Source: an uncultured Clostridium sp. (GTDB lineage: Bacteria; Bacillota; Clostridia; Lachnospirales; Lachnospiraceae). From it: a stretch of 64,000 bases of DNA. The notes under the pieces are model-generated. The model was not told the origin of the DNA. It saw nothing but the letters and a program-made list of their open reading frames with translations, and did no database searches. Within the stretch, counting starts at the first letter, position 1. The number at the start of each line of letters is the position of its first letter. Positions 42,196 to 50,061 of this stretch are shown piece by piece. The translations under genes were made by a program, and so were the position numbers. The stretch lies in the NCBI GenBank assembly GCA_900549235.1, contig URNT01000012.1, positions 1-64,000 on the forward strand, read 5' to 3'.

Positions 42196-44023
42196 GTTCC
42201 TCCTTGTATGGCATTCCCTGGGCTCCTCCCTGGCGGCTGACGCAGAGGCTGGCACTGTACTGGGCCATGGGAACCGCTTCTGTCAGGGAAAGCCCCTCTC
42301 CAAGGGCCCAGGCAAGAGCGCAGATAAAGGCATCTGCCCCGCCGGTGGAATCGGCTGTCTCAGTCCGCACAGCAGGAAGAAAGCCCTGCCACTGGCCGGA
42401 ATGGACAAAACAGCCCCGTTTTCCTAAAGTAATGATCACAACGGGAAAGCCCAGGCTTCTGAAATAGGCGGCCTGGGAGGCCGGGTCAGCAGCAGGAGAG
42501 AGAAGGGCTGCCTCCTGCTCATTTGGAATAAAATAGTGGATCAGCTCTCCCAGGCCGGAAGGCAGGGAGAGAAGGGCTGCAGGCTTAAAGAGGATCTTTG
42601 CGCCTGCGGCCTTTGCTGTTTTGGCGGCCTCAAGGAGTGCCTCCTTCGGGATCTCGGAGGAAAGGAGGCAGAACTGGGCTTTCTTAAAAATGTCCTCCTC
42701 ACGCCTTACATCCTCCGCTGTCAGGGATTCATTGGCCCCCGGCAGAAGGGTGATGGTGCTTTCGCCGTCTTTCTGGACATAGATATAGGCCTTTCCAGTA
42801 GGAAGCTGGGGTTTTGCAGGCTGTCCCTTAAAGAGAACCTGCTCCTGCTCCAGGAAATCCAGGATCCTGCTTCCATCCTCATCCTGTCCCAGACAGCCGA
42901 TAAGGGAAACCCCGCAGCCCAGCCGGGCGGCCCCGGCAGCCTGGTTCACTCCCTTTCCGCCTGGCTTTACCTGGACCTGCTGAATCCGGGTTACAGTTCC
43001 GGCGGAGGGGACTTGGGTGACTCTGAAATCATAGTCCATGTGGATGCTTCCCACCACCACCACACGGGTACGGGGCAGTTCCGGCGAGGGCCCCAGGGTG
43101 CGTCCGGGGCGGAAAAAGGCAGAGGGAGGAGGAGAAAAACGGTCTTCTCCGGCCTTCTCCGCTTTCTGGAGACGGTGGAGAAGGGTCCGGCAGGCCGCCT
43201 TACCAAGCTCGCTCCAGGGCAGGACAAAGCCGCTGATCTGTGGGGCAAGGGCCGCTTCCGCCTCCTGATCCATCAGGGCTACAAGGGAAAGCTCTCCTGG
43301 AAGCTGCAGCTGCAGCTTCATGGCCAGGGAGTAAACTTCAGCCGCCTGGCTGTAAAGAGGGGCAGCAAGCCCGGTATAGTCAGCCAGAAGGCTGGATTGG
43401 CGGCTCAGTGCCTCAAGGGACAGGGCCATGCTTTCTTCGAAGGGAATGCCCTGATCAAAGAAGCACTGCTTAAAGCCCCAAAGCACAGGGGCACTGCGGG
43501 GATGCTCCGAAACAAGGCAGCCGATCCGCCGGTGGCCCTTTGCTATAAGCTGGCCTGCGCAGGCATATCCGTAGGTCTTAAGATCCAGAGAAGGCTCCGG
43601 CTCCCTGCCTATCAGTAAAAAGGGGATGCCGGAGGCTTCAAGGGAGTGCTCTCCTTCCTGGCTGATCCCGTCTGCTTCTGCCAGGATCCCGTCCACCCGG
43701 CAGCTGTACAGGGCGTGAAGCCCCCGAATCTCCTCTCTATTCTCCCTAAGGAGTACACCGTAGCCAGCCTGTGCCGCTTCCTCAAGGACTCCGCTGATCA
43801 GGGAGGCGGACTCTCTCACATCTGTCACAAGAAGGCCTATAAGAAAGGTCCTTTGAGTTCCCCGGCTTCGTTGTTCCTCATAGGGGGTATAATGGTATTC
43901 GCCGACCAGCTTAAGGATCCTAAGCCGTGTTTCCTGATTGATGGTCTGGTCCTTGCCGTTGATCACCTTGGAAACAGTGGAAGGGGATACACCGGCCAGC
44001 TGCGCAAGCTCTTTTATAGTCAT
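42164..44023 (-). CDS. LacI-family repressor fused to a PfkB carbohydrate kinase
   Basis: 619 residues made of two full-length proteins in one frame. Residues 1-315 are a complete LacI/GalR regulator: helix-turn-helix (TIKELAQLAGVSPSTVSKVINGK, in parts TIKELAQLAGVS and STVSKVI), hinge, and a periplasmic-binding-like sensor (about 58-310). After a short Pro/Arg-rich linker, residues about 320-619 are a complete ribokinase-type PfkB kinase: VVVVGSIHMDYDF, KPGGKGVNQAAGAARLG, and the C-terminal catalytic motif DSTGGADAF, where ribokinases usually read DTTxAGDxF. GAGG lies 7 nt before this ATG; an in-frame ATG at 44107 would precede the -10. It is divergent from a ribokinase and ABC-importer cluster, which it probably represses (inference). 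Confidence 0.93.
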   Translation of the reverse strand: MTIKELAQLAGVSPSTVSKVINGKDQTINQETRLRILKLVGEYHYTPYEEQRSRGTQRTFLIGLLVTDVRESASLISGVLEEAAQAGYGVLLRENREEIRGLHALYSCRVDGILAEADGISQEGEHSLEASGIPFLLIGREPEPSLDLKTYGYACAGQLIAKGHRRIGCLVSEHPRSAPVLWGFKQCFFDQGIPFEESMALSLEALSRQSSLLADYTGLAAPLYSQAAEVYSLAMKLQLQLPGELSLVALMDQEAEAALAPQISGFVLPWSELGKAACRTLLHRLQKAEKAGEDRFSPPPSAFFRPGRTLGPSPELPRTRVVVVGSIHMDYDFRVTQVPSAGTVTRIQQVQVKPGGKGVNQAAGAARLGCGVSLIGCLGQDEDGSRILDFLEQEQVLFKGQPAKPQLPTGKAYIYVQKDGESTITLLPGANESLTAEDVRREEDIFKKAQFCLLSSEIPKEALLEAAKTAKAAGAKILFKPAALLSLPSGLGELIHYFIPNEQEAALLSPAADPASQAAYFRSLGFPVVIITLGKRGCFVHSGQWQGFLPAVRTETADSTGGADAFICALAWALGEGLSLTEAVPMAQYSASLCVSRQGGAQGMPYKEELTAVFPLQNL

Positions 44024-44072
44024 AGGTTTACCTCGGTTCTGCCGGAATGTCCCGGCATCAGTATGTAGATTT

Positions 44073-44101
44073 ATTATGAAAGGCCGAAGGCAGGTTGTCA
44101 A
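44073..44101 (-). promoter_or_regulatory. Promoter of the LacI-PfkB gene
   Basis: On the - strand: a perfect TTGACA (complement of 44096-44101), a 17-nt spacer and CATAAT (complement of 44073-44078). The -35 is embedded in GGTTGTCAACC (44094-44104), an odd-centred palindrome that could be an autoregulatory site. The leader also holds a TGCCGG/CCGGCA inverted repeat at about 44040-44057, just before the ribosome site. Confidence 0.7.
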
Positions 44102-44141
44102 CCACATTTTTGTTTTGTTGTGTGCAATATCACTTAAATAG

Positions 44142-44170
44142 TTGACATTTTTATGGGAAAGTTATATGTT
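44142..44170 (+). promoter_or_regulatory. Promoter of the ribokinase gene
   Basis: A perfect TTGACA (44142-44147), a 17-nt spacer and TATGTT (44165-44170), with further TATA-like sequence just after. The start of transcription would be near 44177. Confidence 0.7.
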
Positions 44171-44191
44171 ATATATAGAAAAACAATTTTC

Positions 44192-44205
44192 GGAAAATGT
44201 TTTCC
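44192..44205. promoter_or_regulatory. Probable LacI-type operator
   Basis: GGAAAA-TG-TTTTCC is a perfect 14-bp inverted repeat about 15-28 bp downstream of the predicted transcription start of the ribokinase gene. LacI-family operators are palindromes of about this size with a central pyrimidine-purine step. The divergent LacI-PfkB protein is the natural candidate to bind it (inference). Confidence 0.55.
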
Positions 44206-44253
44206 TTGTATTCTGAGAAATACACGGAAGGAAAATGAGAAAGGGGACTGCAT

Positions 44254-45168
44254 ATGAAGGTATTAAATTTCGGATCGCTGAACATCGATTACACCTACAG
44301 CGTGGATCATTTTGTGGAGGGAGGGGAGACCCTGTCCTCCAGGAGGCTGCAGGTATTTTCCGGCGGAAAGGGCTTAAACCAGTCTATCGCTCTCAGTAAA
44401 AGCGGGGCAGAGGTCTGGCACGCCGGGGCAGTGGGACAGTCGGAGGGAGAGTTTCTATTAGAGGAGCTCGAAAAGGCAGGGGTACATACGGAGCTGGTGG
44501 CCCGCCTGGAGGAGAAAACCGGCCACGCCATCATTCAGAGAGACAAAGAGGGGGGAAACTGCATCCTTCTGTATGGAGGCGCCAACCAGCAGATCACACC
44601 CGAATTGGTGGATCATGTAATGGCGCAGTTTGAGAAGGGAGACTGGCTGGTGCTGCAAAATGAGATCAGTCAGATCGGTTATATGATGGAAAGAGCCCAT
44701 GAAAAGGGAATGAAGATCGTACTGAACCCGTCGCCTATGGACGAGAAAATTTTTACCTATCCACTGGAATATATTGATTATTTTCTTATGAATGAGATTG
44801 AAGGGGCTCAGCTGTGCCAGGGCTCTGAGACCAGGCCGGAAGAACTTCTTGCCAGGGCGGCGGCCCGCTTTCCGGGGGCCGGGATCCTTTTGACCCTGGG
44901 AGGGGAGGGATCTCTGTTTTTTGACCATGGACAGCTTTTCAGACAGAAGGCTTACCGGGTAAAAGCAGTGGATACCACAGCGGCAGGGGATACCTTTACC
45001 GGATTTTTCATCGGCGGATTGATTCGGGGGATGAAGGTGGAGGAGGCCTTGAGCCTTGCGGGAGCAGCAGCAGCCATTGCTGTATCAAGACCCGGTGCAG
45101 CCCCTTCGATTCCGGAGCTTAAGGAGGCAGAAGACTTTAAAAACAGAGTCGAGTCAGAATTGTACTAA
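44254..45168 (+). CDS. rbsK: Ribokinase-family sugar kinase
   Basis: 304 residues, the normal size of RbsK. PfkB signatures: NFGSLNIDYTYSVDHF at the N-terminus, FSGGKGLNQSIALSKSGAEV (in parts GGKGLNQSIAL), LTLGGEGSLFF and the catalytic DTTAAGDTF near residue 245. It phosphorylates a sugar or nucleoside at the hydroxymethyl group; ribose is only the default guess and related substrates are possible. AAAGGGG precedes the ATG. It lies between the LacI-PfkB gene (divergent) and an ABC importer operon with its own promoter 51 nt downstream. No RbsD pyranase is present. Confidence 0.88.
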   Translation: MKVLNFGSLNIDYTYSVDHFVEGGETLSSRRLQVFSGGKGLNQSIALSKSGAEVWHAGAVGQSEGEFLLEELEKAGVHTELVARLEEKTGHAIIQRDKEGGNCILLYGGANQQITPELVDHVMAQFEKGDWLVLQNEISQIGYMMERAHEKGMKIVLNPSPMDEKIFTYPLEYIDYFLMNEIEGAQLCQGSETRPEELLARAAARFPGAGILLTLGGEGSLFFDHGQLFRQKAYRVKAVDTTAAGDTFTGFFIGGLIRGMKVEEALSLAGAAAAIAVSRPGAAPSIPELKEAEDFKNRVESELY

Positions 45169-45218
45169 AAAAAATACACTTTACTGCGTTGAAACCGCAA
45201 AAATTTAAAGTATTGAAA

Positions 45219-45247
45219 TTGACTCTGGTTTTATTTTGTAGTATGAT
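45219..45247 (+). promoter_or_regulatory. Promoter of the ABC importer operon
   Basis: TTGACT (45219-45224), a 17-nt spacer and TATGAT (45242-45247). Transcription would start near 45254. Confidence 0.7.
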
Positions 45248-45252
45248 GGAAA

Positions 45253-45271
45253 TTGTCTATGAAATGGACAA
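45253..45271. promoter_or_regulatory. Operator-like inverted repeat at the importer promoter
   Basis: TTGTCTAT-GAA-ATGGACAA: the 8-bp arms match at seven positions around a 3-nt centre. It begins at the predicted transcription start, a classic repressor position. It differs in sequence from the palindrome at 44192, so a different regulator may be involved. Confidence 0.45.
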
Positions 45272-45299
45272 ATTTTTGTATGGAAAAGAGGAGAGCATT

Positions 45300-46325
45300 A
45301 TGAAAAAATCATCAAAAGCTTTGTCTCTTATGCTTGCCGGAGTGATGGCTCTGTCCCTGACAGCCTGTGCCGGACAGACAGAGACAGCGCCTTCTGCAGA
45401 ATCGGCCCCGCAGACAGAGGGAAGCAGTGCAGAAGCTGCAGAGGGGGCTTCCTACCGCATCGGCATCTGCCAGCTGGTACAGCATGAGGCTCTGGACGCA
45501 GCTACCCAGGGTTTCCAGGACGCGGTAAAGGAGGAACTGGGCGACGCGGTTACCTTTGATCTGCAGAACGCTCAGGGGGATTCCAACACCTGTTCTACCA
45601 TTATCAACAGCTTTGTTTCCAGCGACGTGGATCTGATTATGGCAAATGCCACCGCGGCCCTTCAGGCAGCCCAGGCAGGCACCAATGAGATCCCTATTCT
45701 TGGAACCTCTGTAACGGAGTACGGCGTAGCCCTTGGCATTGATGATTTTAATGGCACCGTAGGCGGAAATATTTCCGGTACGGCTGACCTGGCACCCCTG
45801 GACGAGCAGGCAGCCATGCTTCATGAGCTGTTCCCGGATGCCAAGAATGTTGGTCTGTTATACTGCTCCGCAGAGGCAAATTCCCAGTATCAGGTAGATA
45901 CAGTGAAGGCTGCCCTGGAGGAGCTTGGATATACCTGTGAATATTACGCGTTTTCCGATTCCAATGACCTGGCTACCATCGTGACCAATGCGGCAGGTGC
46001 AAGTGATGTAATTTACATCCCCACCGACAACACAGCAGCAGCCAACACAGAGATCATTAATAACATCTGCCAGCCGGCAGGGGTTCCTGTGATCGCGGGC
46101 GAGGAGGGGATCTGCAGGGGCTGCGGCGTTGCGGCTCTGACCATCAGCTACTATGACCTTGGCGTGGCTACCGGCAAGATGGCAGTTAAGATCCTGACCG
46201 GCGAGTCTGATATTTCCCAGATGCCGGTTGAGTACGCGCCTCAGTTTACAAAGAAGTATAATCCTGCGATCTGTGAAGCTCTGGGAGTAGAGATTCCCGA
46301 GGGTTATGAGGCTATTGCCGAATAA
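45300..46325 (+). CDS. ABC importer substrate-binding lipoprotein (TrpX-like)
   Basis: 341 residues. The signal peptide ends in a lipobox (ALSLTAC, lipid-attached Cys23), followed by a Ser/Glu/Ala-rich linker and a binding fold of the ABC_sub_bind (TrpX/DUF534) family: YRIGICQLVQHEALDAATQGF in parts (GICQLVQHEALD), SDVDLIMANATAALQAA, ILGTSVTEYG, NVGLLYCSAEANSQYQVD, IYIPTDNTAAAN and GVAALTISYYDLG. Known members bind aromatic amino acids or other small molecules; the ligand here is not known. GGAG lies 7 nt before this ATG; the longer frame from 45189 would precede the promoter. Permease and ATPase follow. Confidence 0.9.
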   Translation: MKKSSKALSLMLAGVMALSLTACAGQTETAPSAESAPQTEGSSAEAAEGASYRIGICQLVQHEALDAATQGFQDAVKEELGDAVTFDLQNAQGDSNTCSTIINSFVSSDVDLIMANATAALQAAQAGTNEIPILGTSVTEYGVALGIDDFNGTVGGNISGTADLAPLDEQAAMLHELFPDAKNVGLLYCSAEANSQYQVDTVKAALEELGYTCEYYAFSDSNDLATIVTNAAGASDVIYIPTDNTAAANTEIINNICQPAGVPVIAGEEGICRGCGVAALTISYYDLGVATGKMAVKILTGESDISQMPVEYAPQFTKKYNPAICEALGVEIPEGYEAIAE

Positions 46326-46347
46326 AAGCAGGAAAAACGGCATAAAA

Positions 46348-46411
46348 GCCCCGAAGGCGGGGCGGCAGGGAAGCAGCGGGACCAGGCATTTTGCAGTCTC
46401 GCTGCCCTTTT
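46348..46411 (+). other. Tandem hairpins between binding-protein and permease genes
   Basis: Hairpin 1: GCCCC (46348-46352) with GGGGC (46359-46363). Hairpin 2: GCAGCGGGA (46373-46381) with TCTCGCTGC (46397-46405), followed by CCTTTT. Hairpins in this place usually act as partial terminators or mRNA-end protectors that make the binding protein more abundant than the membrane parts. Confidence 0.65.
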
Positions 46412-46445
46412 GCGGATAAAGATAAAAATGACTGAGGTGAAAGAA

Positions 46446-47357
46446 ATGAACGTATTAAGCTTGATCAACGCATTGCCGGGAGCGGCCGCCCAGGGACTGA
46501 TCTGGGGTATTATGGCCATCGGCGTGTACCTGACCTTCCGTATCCTGGATTTTGCGGATCTGACTGTAGACGGTTCCCTGTGTACCGGCGGAGCGGTATG
46601 TATTATGCTGATGCTGGGAGGACACAACGTATGGGTGTCCATGGCGGCGGCTCTCATCGCTGGTATGGCGGCCGGACTTGTCACTGGCCTTCTCCATACA
46701 TTTATGGGGATCCCGGCCATCCTTTCCGGTATTCTGACCCAGCTGGGGCTGTATTCTGTTAACTTAAAGATCATGGGAAAGGCAAACCAGGCCATTAATG
46801 TAGACAAATATGACCTTCTGGTGTCTCTCCGCTTTATCAAGGGCGTTCCGTTTTTTAAAAATACCATCCTTCTGGTGGCGGTTATGATCCTTGTGCTCAT
46901 CTGTATCCTGTACTGGTTCTTTGGTACGGAGCTTGGCTGCTCCATCCGGGCTACCGGCTGCAATGACAGGATGGCCCGGGCCCAGGGCATCAACACCGAT
47001 TTTAACCGGGTTCTGGGCCTGATGATTTCCAATGGCCTGGTGGCTCTTTCCGGCGCTCTTTTAGCCCAGTACCAGGGCTTTGCAGATATTAATATGGGCC
47101 GTGGAGCCATTGTCATTGGTCTGGCTGCGGTGATCATCGGGGAAGCGGTATTTGGAAAGGTGTTCCACAACTTCGGCTTCCGGCTTCTGGGTGTGGTACT
47201 TGGCTCCATTATTTATTATCTGGTACTTCAGGTGGTAATCTGGATGGGCATCGATACAGATCTGTTAAAGCTTCTGTCCGCAGTAGTGGTAGCTATTTTC
47301 CTGGCTGTTCCTACCTGGCAGGCGCGCTATTTCTCAAAAGCAGGAAAAAGGAGGTAA
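46446..47357 (+). CDS. ABC importer permease (TrpY-like)
   Basis: 303 residues with about eight to nine membrane helices. It belongs to the branched-chain-type permeases found with TrpX-like binding proteins (AAAQGLIWGIMAIGVYLTFRILDFADLTVDGS in parts: GLIWGIMAIGVYLTFRIL, DFADLTVDGS; RATGCNDRMARAQGIN; GRGAIVIGLAAVIIGE). Frame extends upstream to 46410, but GAGGTGAAAGAA before 46446 and the family start (MNVLSLINALPG) favour this ATG. The ATPase gene is 6 nt downstream. Confidence 0.9.
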   Translation: MNVLSLINALPGAAAQGLIWGIMAIGVYLTFRILDFADLTVDGSLCTGGAVCIMLMLGGHNVWVSMAAALIAGMAAGLVTGLLHTFMGIPAILSGILTQLGLYSVNLKIMGKANQAINVDKYDLLVSLRFIKGVPFFKNTILLVAVMILVLICILYWFFGTELGCSIRATGCNDRMARAQGINTDFNRVLGLMISNGLVALSGALLAQYQGFADINMGRGAIVIGLAAVIIGEAVFGKVFHNFGFRLLGVVLGSIIYYLVLQVVIWMGIDTDLLKLLSAVVVAIFLAVPTWQARYFSKAGKRR

Positions 47358-47363
47358 GGAACC

Positions 47364-48161
47364 ATGCTGGAGATTAAACATATTTCAAAAACCTTTAACC
47401 CAGGTACGGTCAATGAAAAAAGAGCCTTAAAGGATCTGAGCCTTACCTTGAATAACGGTGATTTCGTTACAATTATCGGCGGAAACGGAGCAGGAAAGTC
47501 CACCCTGTTAAATGCTATCGCCGGGGTATGGCTGGTAGACGAGGGCCAGATCCTCATCGACGGCCAGGATGTGACCCGGCTTCCTGAGCATAAGCGGGCC
47601 GCCTTTATGGGACGTGTGTTCCAGGATCCCATGAACGGCACAGCTGCCACCATGGGCATCGAGGAAAATCTGGCCCTGGCCCTGAGAAGGGGAAGCCGCC
47701 GCTTTTTAAAGCCGGGGATTACAGCCCGGGAAAGAAAGCTGTACAGGGATCTTCTGATCCGTCTGGGACTGGGATTAGAGGAGCGCCTTACATCAAAGGT
47801 AGGGCTTTTATCCGGCGGCCAGAGACAGGCCCTCACTCTTCTTATGTCCACCCTGAAGCGGCCAAAGCTCCTTCTTCTGGACGAGCATACCGCAGCTCTG
47901 GATCCTCAGACGGCAAAGAAGGTGCTGGAGCTGACCAGTGAAATGGTAGCGGAGCAGAACCTGACCGCCCTGATGGTTACTCACAATATGAAGGATGCCA
48001 TACAGATTGGAAACCGCCTGATCATGATGAATGACGGAAATGTGATCTATGATGTGGCGGGACAGGAAAAGAAGAATCTGACGGTAGATGATCTGCTGAG
48101 GAAATTTGCGGAGGCCAGCGGCGGCGAGTTCGCAAATGACCGTATGATGCTGGCAAAATAA
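47364..48161 (+). CDS. ABC importer ATPase (TrpZ-like)
   Basis: 265 residues. Walker A GGNGAGKST, Q loop VFQDPMNGTAATMG, signature LLSGGQRQALTL, Walker B LLLLDEHTAALD (the usual Pro after Glu is His here, as in this subfamily) and switch His in VTHNMKDAI. It completes the binding protein-permease-ATPase trio. AGGAGG lies 9 nt before the ATG. No clear terminator follows. Confidence 0.93.
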   Translation: MLEIKHISKTFNPGTVNEKRALKDLSLTLNNGDFVTIIGGNGAGKSTLLNAIAGVWLVDEGQILIDGQDVTRLPEHKRAAFMGRVFQDPMNGTAATMGIEENLALALRRGSRRFLKPGITARERKLYRDLLIRLGLGLEERLTSKVGLLSGGQRQALTLLMSTLKRPKLLLLDEHTAALDPQTAKKVLELTSEMVAEQNLTALMVTHNMKDAIQIGNRLIMMNDGNVIYDVAGQEKKNLTVDDLLRKFAEASGGEFANDRMMLAK

Positions 48162-48233
48162 GGGGATTGCAGCACTGTAACAGCTGCGGAATAAAATTTT
48201 AATAAAAAGTTCATATTTTCTCCTTTGCTTTTA

Positions 48234-48242
48234 TGCTATACT
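48234..48242 (+). promoter_or_regulatory. Extended -10 promoter of the SH3/NlpC gene
   Basis: TGCTATACT (TGn plus TATACT, 48237-48242), about 58 nt before the ATG; the -35 region is AT-rich without a clear hexamer. Confidence 0.5.
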
Positions 48243-48299
48243 CTACTCTGTATGGGTGTCCCCTCTGGATACCCGAATAAATAATGGAGACGATAGAAG

Positions 48300-49925
48300 A
48301 TGCTTGAACATAAGGATTACCTGTCCAGCCTTAACAAGGCCAGACGGAGAAGAAACCGGAAGATGGACCCCAGATACCTGCTGCTCCTGCTTTCTGTGCT
48401 GATCGCCGCGGGGATCGTGATTGTAGGAGTACGGACTTTTATGGGCAGGGAGGACAGGCTGGCCGGAGCGCCGGAGCCTGCCGTGGCCCAGGCTACGCCG
48501 GGAGAGGCACGGGCGGCCTACGATCCGGAGGCAGAGGTCAGGGAAGCAGAGAAGGAACAGGAAGCACAGGAGATCCAGGCAGTGATCGATTCCTATACCA
48601 ATCTGGGGATCGTTCAGGTATCCGGTTATCTGAATATAAGGGAGACTCCCAGTACGGATGGCACTATCATAGGAAAGCTTTCCGGGGACGGAGCCTGCGA
48701 GATCCTGGATACAGAGGGTGAGTGGTCCCATATCACCTCCGGCGGTGTAGAAGGATATATTAACAATCAGTATCTGATCACCGGAGACGAGGCCAGAGAG
48801 AAGGCAAAGGAGCTGGTAGCCCTTCGTGCCACCATTACCGCGGACAGCCTGAACATCCGCAGCGGCCCTGCCCTCGACCCCTCAAATATTGTGGGACAGG
48901 CTATCAAGGATGAGCGCTATACGGTTCTGGGACAGCAGGATGGTTGGATTCAGATCCAGGACGGTTATATTTCCTCTGATTATGCCCAGGTATCCTATTC
49001 TCTGGATGAGGGCCGGAAGCTGGATATGAAGTCCATGGCCATCAACCAGTATGACAACCTGGTTATTTCCAAGGTAAACAATTACTTAAATGTAAGAGCA
49101 GAGCCCAAGTCCGATGGCAAGATTATCGGCAAGATGACCAGCAAGGCGGCAGGCGAGATCTTAGAGACCACTGACGGCTGGTACAAGATCCAGTCCGGCC
49201 CCATTGTAGGCTATATATCCGCCGATCCTCAGTATACGGCCACCGGTCAGGAGGCAAAGGACCTTGCCATGCAGACAGCTACACTGAAGGCAGTGATCAA
49301 AACCGATGTGCTGAACGTCCGCACCGAGCCAAACACCGACTCAAAGATCTGGACTCAGATTGTAAAGGACGAGCGGTATCCTGTTGTGGCCCAGCTGGAC
49401 GGCTGGGTGCAGATCGAGCTGGATTCGGTGGATGAGTCAGACGGAAGCACAGCCGATACCGCTTTTATCTCCACCCGTGACAACAACGTGGAGGTACGTT
49501 ATGCCCTGAATGAGGCCATCAAGTTCTCGCCGGCAGAGGAGGCCGCAAACAAGTCATCCTCCCGCCGCAGCCAGATCGTAAACTATGCTGTTCAGTTTGT
49601 AGGCAACCCCTATGTATGGGGCGGAACCAGCCTTACAAAGGGAGCTGACTGCTCCGGCTTTACCATGAAGGTAATGGAGAAATTCGGCGTATCCCTGCCT
49701 CATTATTCCGTATCCCAGTCAAAGATGGGCAAAAAGGTAACCTCCGAAACCATGCGTCCCGGCGACCTGGTATTCTACGCAGGAAGCGGCGGCCAGGTAA
49801 ACCATGTGGCTATGTACATCGGCAACGGCCAGGTGGTCCATGCGGCAAGCTCCAGAAGCGGCATCAAGATTTCCACCTGGAACTACAGGACACCAGTGGC
49901 TATCCGAAATGTATTAGGAGACTAA
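48300..49925 (+). CDS. SH3b / NlpC-P60 cell-wall hydrolase
   Basis: 541 residues. A membrane helix at about 24-44 (YLLLLLSVLIAAGIVIVG) anchors an outside protein. Four SH3b domains follow (motifs VSGYLNIRETPSTDG, ADSLNIRSGPALD, VNNYLNVRAEPKSDG, TDVLNVRTEPNTDS), then a C-terminal NlpC/P60 peptidase (about 420-541) with catalytic Cys451 in GADCSGF, the first His in VNHVAMYIG and the second polar residue in VVHAAS. Such enzymes cut the gamma-D-glutamyl bond of peptidoglycan stem peptides. The number and spacing of SH3b units suggest firm wall binding. A strong terminator follows. Confidence 0.93.
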   Translation: MLEHKDYLSSLNKARRRRNRKMDPRYLLLLLSVLIAAGIVIVGVRTFMGREDRLAGAPEPAVAQATPGEARAAYDPEAEVREAEKEQEAQEIQAVIDSYTNLGIVQVSGYLNIRETPSTDGTIIGKLSGDGACEILDTEGEWSHITSGGVEGYINNQYLITGDEAREKAKELVALRATITADSLNIRSGPALDPSNIVGQAIKDERYTVLGQQDGWIQIQDGYISSDYAQVSYSLDEGRKLDMKSMAINQYDNLVISKVNNYLNVRAEPKSDGKIIGKMTSKAAGEILETTDGWYKIQSGPIVGYISADPQYTATGQEAKDLAMQTATLKAVIKTDVLNVRTEPNTDSKIWTQIVKDERYPVVAQLDGWVQIELDSVDESDGSTADTAFISTRDNNVEVRYALNEAIKFSPAEEAANKSSSRRSQIVNYAVQFVGNPYVWGGTSLTKGADCSGFTMKVMEKFGVSLPHYSVSQSKMGKKVTSETMRPGDLVFYAGSGGQVNHVAMYIGNGQVVHAASSRSGIKISTWNYRTPVAIRNVLGD

Positions 49926-49937
49926 AAGAGTTAAGAG

Positions 49938-49991
49938 AAGGCGTCAGCCTGATCCAGAAGCAGATCTGGACGGGCTGGCCCTTATTTTTTT
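49938..49991 (+). terminator. Terminator after the wall hydrolase
   Basis: A three-part stem: AAGG (49938-49941) with CCTT (49980-49983), CAGCC with GGCTG, and TCCAGA with TCTGGA around an AGCAGA loop, followed by A and seven T (49985-49991). Confidence 0.8.
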
Positions 49992-50061
49992 GCGGAAAAT
50001 GGAAAGATCCGGGAAAAATGGGGCATAGTAAGGGGTATATGATGGGACAAGGAGGCAGACT

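Noticed and set aside
42536..43618. A 360-codon + strand frame opposite the LacI-PfkB fusion
   Set aside because: Basic, Gly/Lys-rich translation with no family resemblance; it mirrors the fusion gene on the - strand.
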